Origin: Cricetomys ansorgei
Taxonomy: Eukaryota > Chordata > Mammalia > Rodentia > Nesomyidae
Direction: 5' to 3'
Length of the DNA: 64,000 bases
Assembly: GCA_026225945.1 (NCBI GenBank)
Contig: JAMJFZ010001074.1
Span: 4,239,001-4,303,000 of the forward strand
This document shows, in pieces, positions 56,019 through 64,000 of this stretch; position 1 is the first letter of the stretch, and every line of letters starts with the position of its first letter. The position numbers were made by a program, and so were the translations under genes. A model generated the notes under the pieces. The model was not told the DNA's origin. It worked only from the letters and a program-made list of their open reading frames with translations, and did not search any database.

Positions 56019-57529
56019 ACTACAATCTAATTTTTATACTGGCTTTGATGTATCTACCTAAGAAACATTGTCATATTCATATATGTCTTGCTTACTGAAG
56101 TTCTACTGATGGAGAAGACATTGGGTTTGCAAAACACAGAAAACAAGACTGGGCATGATGAATTGTGTCTTAACCCTAGCACAAAATACAGAAAACATAC
56201 ACATTTATTCATTTTCTTGCGTTTTTCTAGATTATTTTCTTCTCCAAATTGCATTTTCTTCTGAATTTAAATAATTTTCCATTGTCTGTTAAGAAAAAAT
56301 CCAATTTATTAATGATTTGTTTCAGTGTGTAATGGGTCTATGTATGTAAACTACACTTCAGTAATGATTTATTGGTTTTAAATTCTTATTATTCTAGCAT
56401 TTTTCTGTCCTTGGTTTAAATTTTAAATTAATTTTTTGGAAAATACAAGGTGTTAAAGTGGATTTTCTTTCATTAGTAAAATAAATGAGCTATTATCCCA
56501 TACCCCATTGATAAAATACCTCTAATGAAATTCTGGAACAAATACTCAGTTGAGTGACAATACTTGGCAGATTCTTTCACCCCTTCTTGTTCAAGACCTA
56601 AGAATTTTTCACAGTAAACCCAGGGCAGAACCATCTGTTTGAATTTTCTGTCTGCCACCACTGTCACAGTCTGCTACAAAGACTACCTTTATTTTTTTAG
56701 ATGGAATTAAAAGAACCAAGCAAGAGTTAAAAATGAGAAAAAAAATATTGCATCAGTGACATTTTGAAGGTTTGCTTGTGAAAACCAAGAACATGTGTGC
56801 TTGGGTATGTGAATTTCTATTTTTGTAGTTATGTAAACTCAGAATAGGAATGCTATAGTATAATGATTGTCTGTAAAAAACAGATTTGGAATAATCAACC
56901 AATCTTGGTTTCCTCACTAAGTAGTATGTTTTTATTACTAGAGTTAGCCAAGCAAGATCAACTCACTATGTATAGGCGATTTTATTGAAGAGTCATGCAC
57001 TTAAAGAGGTTGGACTAGCTGACCTCCACAATCCATCCAAATTAAAAGATTCTGTGAATTAAATGCACACAGCAGCCAACTGTCCTTGAATAAAAATAGC
57101 CCTCAGGCTCTTCTTTCATTCTCTTTCTCTTTCTTAATTTCTATTAACTCTGAAGTATCATAGGCTTAGAGGCTATTTTCTTTCTATTCTGAGTCAAGCA
57201 GGATAGAAGCCTGATATTAAGAGCAAGAGGTGAGCTCCGTGGCTCATTTGCCTTCGACTCAATTATAGCTATGTCATGTGTTGTATCTTTGCTTTAGCAA
57301 CGAGACAGACTCAGTGTATGTGCATACCTTTTTTTTCATGTACATCATGTAATACTCTGTCTTGCAAACTTCAGTATCAGAGTGGTTTTTGGAGTGAGAC
57401 TTTGTGATAGCATTTAATTTGCAAACTGATTCACATTGTCCCTGTGTTTATGGAATATGTAATGGAATATTTTCAGTCTCTTTCAGTTATCAAACTTAAC
57501 AGCAGAAAATGTATATCAATCATTTTTAT
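56019..57529. other. Unassigned AT-rich DNA
   Basis: No repeat or exon could be placed. The frames at 56254-56054 and 56667-56473 (minus, 64-66 codons) have no recognised domain. Confidence 0.45.
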
Positions 57530-57720
57530 GATTTTTTAAATTTATTTTTTCTTCTCTCGTACAATAGGTCCCAACTCCAGTCTCCTCTCACTACCTTCCT
57601 CCCAGCACTCCCCATCTCCTCTCTCCCCTAGCTCTACCCATGCCTGCTTTCCCTCAGAAAAGAGCAAGCCTCCCAGTGATACAAATGAACAGGGTATAAC
57701 AAGATTCCTTTATGGGATAT
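57530..57720 (-). mobile_element. L1 3'-end fragment, antisense
   Basis: An AT-rich opening is followed by a pyrimidine-rich block 'ctccagtctcctctcactaccttcctcccag', then 'cagaaaagagcaagcctcccagtgatacaaatgaacagggtataacaag' (57655-57703), a known antisense L1 3' UTR order. Confidence 0.6.
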
Positions 57721-57939
57721 CATTTAAAAAGAAAGAAACTATCCTTTGATTTATATACTTTTATTACCAGTTTTAGTTGAATATAAGTATTGTTTGAGAA
57801 GCTTCACAATTCTGCTGAGGTCAGTTTTAGAATTTGAAATTGGATTCTCTGTTCATGGATTCAGGTTCCATCTGAAACATCTAGAATCATGAAAATTATT
57901 GAAGACTTCTGGATAAAGAATTGTATGGTCAAAGTAGTG

Positions 57940-58750
57940 TTTTAAAATTTTTTATTATCATATAATGAATATATAATGAAGAATTTTATTATGACATTTT
58001 CAAATAGTTACATAATGTACTTCATTCATATCCACAACAATTATCCAATACTACCCAAGTCAATCCCCTTTATATAGACATCTGCCTGTTTATTATCTCC
58101 TTTAGTGACCCAATGAGTTTCATTCAAATTGTTTACAGGAGCATGGGTGGAAGTTGTTTACAGGACCGTGTATAATTTATCAGTGTATACACTACTATCA
58201 ATGATATCCTTCCCTCCTCCATCAACTATTACTTGTTTATAAATCCTGGAGGACCTGAAAGCATGAGCCCTTTCTCTCCTTTCCATGACAGTGCTGACTG
58301 GTATAACCTTGTGAAGATATTCTACAGATAACTGCTGCTGCTGAAAATTCAAGAGTGCTATGCCATACCCTTAAGTCAGTATTCCACACTTTCTGTTTCT
58401 TTATTCCAACATTTAAATTTATCTTGTCCTTTGCTTTGTGATGTTCCCTCAGCATAGGAAAAGGTGTTGTAGATGTTCCATTTAGAGCTGGACATTAAAC
58501 AATTATTTGTCTCTATACTTTGAGCAGGATTGAGTCTCTGCAGTCATTGTTGGCTAATGCAAAAAGAAGCTTCTCTGAACAAAGATGGGAGCAGTATTAT
58601 TCTATTGGTATAAATATTGTTATTTAGAAGAGAATTTGAAAGCTACATCATGTCTATATAGCAAAACAATATCAGGAGATTCCTCACTAGAGCCCTTGAC
58701 TTCCAAGTCATGGGATTTTGACTAGATTTACTATAACAAATGAATTTCCC
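57940..58750 (-). mobile_element. L1 (Lx-like) 3' UTR, antisense, left part
   Basis: An excellent ordered match: 'tattatgacattttcaaatagttacataatgtact' (57988-58022), 'cctttagtgacccaatgagtttcattcaaattgtttacaggagcatggg' (58100-58147), 'gatgttccctcagcatagg' (58441-58459), 'gatgttccatttagagctgg' (58472-58491), 'caaaaagaagcttctctgaacaaagatgggagcag' (58560-58594), 'catgggattttgactag'. The UTR is cut at about 58750 by an LTR-like insertion and resumes at 59751. Confidence 0.85.
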
Positions 58751-59750
58751 TGTAAAGGAATAGGCCTTGTGAAAGCTAGAAAGAGTCTGTATTCCAGGGG
58801 TCTACATGAAGGAATCACAATCAGAGGCCTGTGTGGTCTGGATGGAATGTAAAATGAATGTTAAGAATGTTGGTACACACATTAATCCCAGTATTCAGAA
58901 GACAGTGGTGGTCCATGCATTTAATCCCTAAGACAGAAACATAGCATGGAAGCAGACACAGGAAAAGGAAGCTCAGAAGGATTCAGTGTCTGACAGTAAG
59001 TGACTTCATAGATCAGTCATTGAAAGACAGGCAAAGTCTTATCAGAGGAAGAATTAGAGTGAGTCAGAGTGAGGACATACCCAACTTCCAAGATAGAAAG
59101 GCAGGTTTCAGCTCAGAGCAGAGTCAGTTACAGCAAAATCCATTACAGCAAACACTATGAGGAGAACAGTCTGAAGCAGGTAGACAGACAGGACAAAACA
59201 CAGAGGCAATGAAGCAGTCTGACTGAGGAGCAGAGAGGCTGACTGAAGCAGTACGGAACAATGAGAGCTCAGGGAGAGACATAGAGAAACAGAGGCGGCT
59301 TGACAGAAGTCAGTATCAGATAGGAAGAGTGAGTTAGTTTGCAGTCATGCAGAGCAGTTCAGTCTGAGGCAGTCAGAGAATCAGCCAGTGTCTGCCAAGT
59401 CAGAAGAGTTCAGTGAGAAACAATAATCATGCTCAGAAGGTCAGTTTGAACAAGTCAGAAGTTTGAGCTAGATCAGCAAACAGTTGAGTTCAACCAGCTC
59501 TGAGTTCAGAGGGAGTTAGTGAGAGTGGCTCAGTCAGCAATGCAGGCTGAAGTGTCTTAGATTATATGGAGAGAGAAATGTTCTAGATTATACGGAGGCT
59601 GAAGCCTTCCAGTTCTAGTTTAAGATAAGACTGTACTGTGGCAGAAACACTCTAGGGCTCCAGGACTAAGAATTGATAATTGACCTAAGCAAAAGAATAC
59701 ACATCCTTTGCCCTGAATCAATATCTTCATCTGAAGAATCTACATATACA
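58751..59750 (+). mobile_element. LTR-like insertion (1.0 kb), sense, inside an L1 3' UTR
   Basis: It begins TGTAAAGGAATAGGCCTTGT and ends GAATCTACATATACA. It is homologous in inverted orientation to 53645-54275: both have 'gaagga(a)tcaca', 'cagaggcctg', 'gatggaatgta', 'gagtgagtcagagtga' and 'ccagttctagtttaaga'. This copy has an extra SINE-like piece (58872-58935, 'cacattaatcccagtattcag'). The central 59000-59540 is rich in CAGTCAGAG-type words. Flanking AATTTCCC / AATTCTGCC could be a worn target duplication, but exact ends are uncertain. Confidence 0.65.
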
Positions 59751-59935
59751 ATTCTGCCTGTAAAGAAGTCATCAAACACAATCAGAAAGCAGTTAGCTAC
59801 CCTGAGAGCAGACATGCTACTCCTTCACCAGTAGATCTCCCTGGACTGGCTGGTTGATATTATCTGTTCATAGTTAATTAATTCAGATTGAATCTACCCT
59901 TCCATCACTTCTTTTCCCGTCTACCTCCATCTAAA
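59751..59935 (-). mobile_element. L1 (Lx-like) 3' UTR, antisense, right part
   Basis: 'caatcagaaagcagttagctaccctgagagcagacatgctactccttcaccag' (59779-59831), 'cctggactggctggttgatatt' (59841-59862) continue the UTR that was interrupted at 58750. Confidence 0.75.
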
Positions 59936-62900
59936 CATTTTTATCTCTTGGATTCCCCTTCCACTTTAGTATGACAAGTTCTCTAATACTCTGCTGTATT
60001 AAGTAGTTTTTCTTGCCTTCTCAAAGACAACTTTCTATTTTCCTGGGTTTTATACATACTTACTCCAACATATTCTCCTTTACCACTACTTTGTCCTCTC
60101 CACCTCTACCATCTGCATTTATACCTTTCATTTTTTTTTTGTTTAAGAAGTTGGGTTTTATATTTTTGCTCTAAATTAATTTTGCTTTTTGTTTTACTTT
60201 TTGAAAGAAGTTATCAAAGATAATTTCAAACCATCAGCCTCAAAATTCATAGTATAATTGAAATTTTAAAACTTTATTGAATTAACTTGGCATCTGTGTA
60301 TGTATATAGCGAAGAGAACCTTTAAGTGGGCTTGATATTAAAAGAAAACAAAAGTAACATAATATCAAATGACTGAAATTTAACTTTATTCTTTTGTCAA
60401 CATTAACATAAACTCCCACATACATTTGGGGGATTCTTTTTAGGCACATCTTGGAACATTTTTATGTGATAGATCTCTAAATTCCTATAAACCCCAGAGT
60501 TTATGCAAGAATGAAGTTCAAAATGAGACAACATTTAAACACTAGGTACAGGCATTAAAGAAGTGGTTAGAATGGAGAAGTTAACTAAATGGGCTACTCA
60601 ATAATGCAATGATAGCTCCTGAGGCAGCCTTGGGGTATGCAGAATAAGTACTTTCCATCAGTAGAATAACTTTTCAGGAAGTGTCTACTCACAATCTTAG
60701 AACTATTAAAGTTCAACTAAGAAAATAGGAGTGTGTTATATATAAAAAAGAGTACCTGTAACATTAAAAATGGTTGTAGACCAATGTAAGGGTGTATTCC
60801 TGTATTGCCGGCTACATAGGAAAGAGGTGAAACATTGTGAATGATATGAGTCTCAGGACTTACTCTGAGGTGTTTTCTAAAATTTTCAGTTATAAATGCC
60901 CTGTAATAGATTGTCTTAAAATAGAAAAAAAAAAGCCTTTTGTTTTCTACACTAAACTCTGATTCAGCATTTCACACTATTGTGTTTATTAACAGTGTTC
61001 TGTCTGGAACATGTAACACTGCATATCCATAGTGGGTAGTCCCAAGGTTTTCTTCTTCTTTTATAATGTCGTCCTATACAAATGACCTGGAGGGAAGTGT
61101 CTTTTTAATACAAAGTAATTGGGACCCAAAGGGCATTGTAGTAGGTCTTTCCTGTGAGACTGATGACTCAGGACTTTGAGTTGAACTGATAAAGATTAGG
61201 TGATTTAGAGAATTAGAATAAAGACAATACCTTTACAGAAACAATAAATATATGGAAGACCAAGGAGCTGCTACATTCTACTAACACGGTGCTATGCCTG
61301 TGACATAGATACCGGTGTAACTGTATCAGATACAATTTAATTTAATTTACCTTGTCATACTTTCTTATTTGGAACTTATATTGTAATGTATCAGATAAGA
61401 ACAGCTTAATCCTTGAAAAAGGAAATGAGTCTGGATAATATCCCAAGACCTGTGGATTCTGTTGATAACTATAGCAAATTTACTTCTCATCCCTTCTGCC
61501 TCTTCTTTTGGAATTGAACTGTCTTTGCCCAAGGTCCTTTGATGATTGTATCTGATGAAGCCATCTCATAAGCAAAATTCTGTGTCCTATTATGTTCTTT
61601 CCATTCTATCCTTCATGTCCTTCAAAATTTTAATTAAAGTTAGATCTTGGCATGTTGAAAAGCTCATACTTAATGTGTCAAAGAACTGTTACAATATAAA
61701 GTCAGAGGTCTGAACAATGTCTGTGGGAAAGGATCTTGAGACATTTCTTACTTTTTGCATGCGGAGAATATGTTGTCATCTACATATACTTGAGAGCCCT
61801 ACAATTGACTTCTAATGATGTTGTAAATAAAATCTAAGAATAAATAAGGTCCAGATTTTGGGTTTGGCACATTCATCACTGTCATAGACACATGTGACCC
61901 ATAGGTTGCCAGTTGCTCTTCCCTGCTAGTACAAATAAAGATAATGTTGATTTTAATCTACTGCATGTGTGTGATATTAAATTAATCCAGACATGAGAAT
62001 TAAAATTGATAAGTCTGGACTTTAAAACTTAGCTAAAACATCTTAGAGTAGTTGTCCCTTTGCTACATTAAGAAAAATGCATACCTAACTATGGCAACCT
62101 ATAAAGTTAGAATACTAAATAATTCAATACTTAGTACATATGCAGGCACCCACAATTTTAGAGAGGTACCAAGTTAACTACCCATTTATTTCCTAAGTAT
62201 TTATTTAACACAATAAAAGGCACCTAACTTAAATATTCACAAATACTGATGGGAGTGTCTCATCATAATTCAGTAGCATCGTAGCCTTTGTAGTGATAGA
62301 GGGTGCCAGGTATGCTTTAGTAGCATCAAGGTCTCTGTCTTCCTGGGTCTTAGTGGAGACTGACAATATTGACACAGAAATATTCATCTCTATTAAAATG
62401 AGCATGGGCAGATTCTACAGTATGAGAGGATCTGTCCCCTGAATCACCAGAAACAATATAGACATGGACTCTGTCATAGATTCTATAATGAGAAACAAAA
62501 AGGGAGTTTACATTTGAAAGAAGAGTAGTGGTAAAAATACGATTTATTGTTCTTAGTTACATATACCTTATGAGGTTATGAGTAAACTTTTGTTACTTGT
62601 CCCTACAGCTATTTCCTTGTTTTAAGATACTTTGTACTCAGAGTCAACAGTAATTCCATAAGGAAAACAAAAACTCTTCCATCTGGGTATTGGATCCTTC
62701 CTATGTATTTGAAGCATAGACCACAAGAAAAGAATTTTTTTAAATAGGATAAAAAAGAACTAAAACAAAATATAAATAAAAACAAAACTAGTTGACCATA
62801 TTCAGCTGTGCCAATTATTTTTCATCATTAAGAAGAACCGAGATTACTGATGTACGACAGAAGGGACTGTCACTCGTGTTTCCTGCATGATTCTCTGGAA

Positions 62901-62988
62901 CTGGCTTATGTCTTCATAAGCAAAGACAGAATTGGTAGAGGCCAATCACAATGCAGATTTGATAAGACCACAGATGATCATACATCAT
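59936..62988. other. Unassigned, repeat-poor AT-rich DNA
   Basis: 59980-60130 is pyrimidine-rich and could be a continuation of antisense L1. From 60250 to 62980 I recognise no SINE, LTR or L1 end and no coding exon. The interval is the longest stretch near the right end without identifiable repeats. Confidence 0.45.
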
Positions 62989-62998
62989 AAGAATGAAG

Positions 62999-63114
62999 GA
63001 AGAGCTGGGCAGGGCAGCCTAGTCTATAGAGTGAGTTTCAGGACAGCCAAAGTTACAACAGAGAAACCCTGTCTCAAAAAAATAAAACCAAACAAGCAAA
63101 ATAAATAAACAAAA
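62999..63114 (+). mobile_element. B1 SINE with internal deletion, sense
   Basis: The B1 head 'agctgggcaggg' jumps directly to 'cagcctagtctatagagtgagtttcaggacagccaaagttacaacagagaaaccctgtctcaaaaa', losing about 60 bases that include the 'cccagcactcgggaggcagagg' part. The copy is bounded by a perfect 10-base duplication AAGAATGAAG (62989-62998 and 63115-63124). It carries the 'GTTACAACAGAGAAA' variant. Confidence 0.92.
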
Positions 63115-63289
63115 AAGAATGAAGACGTTTTGTTAGCACATTAGATAGTGCATTAGTAACATTAAAAAAGTAACTACATGAAGTTGTGAGGAAAAAAATG
63201 GTGGGCATGATGATATGATCATAACTGGTAGGACAATACTAGGGAGTAGACTTGATCATTGCATATTACAGATGTATGATAGTCTCAAC

Positions 63290-63435
63290 AGAAAATTAAA
63301 AATGTGCATATTCATATACATACATCATAGGCATTGTTCATATTCACCATTACCTTCCTTTATTTTCTTCCTGTATCTATATTTCTACCCTCCCACTGAT
63401 ACTTTCTGTTTTCTAAAATAGCCTCCCTTCTACTC
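63290..63435 (-). mobile_element. Rodent L1 3'-end fragment, antisense
   Basis: 'gttcatattcaccattaccttcc' (63337-63359), 'ccctcccactgatactttctgttttctaaaatagcctcccttctactctcatgg' (63388-63441) follow the antisense L1 3' end. The 68-codon frame over this block is an artefact. Confidence 0.65.
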
Positions 63436-63789
63436 TCATGGTGTATTATCAACAAACTTTATTCAGTTTACAAATGATATGTGAGTCTGAATTATTAGGT
63501 TTTTTGAAAACCTAGAGGTATGCCAAAAATTGACAAATTGTCAAAAAAGAATTAGGGCTTAGGAGTAAGATATAATTATAAAATCATAAAATTCTTGGAC
63601 AAACTTGAATTTCAACAGAATATGGAAATGTGAATTTAAGGTGGCATTTTCTACTCATATAAGGCAGAAGTATAGAATATTAGAATTTTGTCAGTCTACC
63701 TTTTTTCTGTTGAATTTTTTTAAGTAACTGAACTATTAATGAAGTATTTTAGAAAGACAGAATATTGAAAGTGCCTAACATTTATCATG
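63436..63789. other. Unassigned AT-rich DNA
   Basis: Nothing recognised. There is a short inverted motif around 63500-63550 (TTTTTTGAAAACC … AATTGACAAATTGTC) but no repeat family. Confidence 0.5.
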
Positions 63790-63896
63790 TTTCTCTGAGT
63801 TCAAGGCCAGCCTGATCTACAGAGTGAGTTCCAGGACAGAGTTACAACAGAGAAACCCTGTCTCAAACAAACAAACAAAACAAAAACAAACAAAAA
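63790..63896 (+). mobile_element. B1 SINE, 5'-truncated, sense
   Basis: It starts in mid-element at 'ttctctgagttcaaggccagcctgatctacagagtgagttccaggacag', lacks the usual 'CCAG' before the 3' 'AGTTACAACAGAGAAACCC', and ends in (CAAA)n. No head and no clear duplication were seen. Confidence 0.92.
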
Positions 63897-64000
63897 TTAG
63901 ATTTTGATCAAAACAATATATTTTCAATAAAATGAATGTGTGTAAACAGCTATTTATAGTTATTCTCTAACTATAGTTATAATTATTTAGTTATTCTCTA

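Overview
The window looks like AT-rich intergenic (or deep intronic) DNA from a muroid rodent. The evidence is the mix of interspersed repeats: B1 SINEs, B2/B3-type SINEs, many 5'-truncated rodent L1 3' ends (Lx-like), MaLR-type LTRs (MT/ORR1-like), and a few older mammal-wide repeats (a MIR and L1M 3' ends). I found no coding exon, tRNA, rRNA, CRISPR array, operon or bacterial feature. The longest open frames (up to 128 codons) lie in GA/CT, TA/CA or repeat DNA or have no recognisable domain. I could not identify the species. Family names come from memory of rodent repeat consensus sequences, not a database search, so exact subfamilies are uncertain.

Layout: 1-18 kb is mostly unassigned AT-rich DNA with an MT-like LTR (1.7 kb), a MIR (2.2 kb), a second older MaLR-like LTR (5.8 kb), a B3 (7.7 kb), microsatellites and an old L1 (12.8 kb). 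18-28 kb holds an L1 3' end with a GA tract (18.1 kb), a small CpG-containing patch (21.2 kb), an ancient antisense L1 (23.6-24.7 kb), an LTR with clear ends (25.5 kb) and a B3 (27.5 kb). 28.9-30.4 kb and 36.6-37.5 kb are poor in recognisable repeats and are the best candidates for conserved non-coding sequence. 33-42 kb has B1, B2-like, L1 and LTR copies and long TA tracts.

From 42.4 to 60 kb the window is a dense stack of nested retroelements. A MaLR provirus remnant (about 43.06-46.19 kb, LTR-internal-LTR) has been interrupted by two L1 3' ends and one B1. It is followed by antisense L1 3' UTR, a longer L1 3' region (47.8-49.2 kb) containing a micro-inversion, an LTR-like direct-repeat pair (49.6 and 51.3 kb), a three-level nest (ancient repeat, then B1, then LTR) at 51.6-52.9 kb, a chimeric B1 at 52.9 kb, and an inverted pair of one LTR family (53.6 and 58.75 kb), the second copy splitting an antisense L1 3' UTR. 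60-64 kb is again mostly unassigned, with two late B1 copies. The elements do not form a pathway; what they record is an order of insertion. I did not find a previously undescribed biological system.
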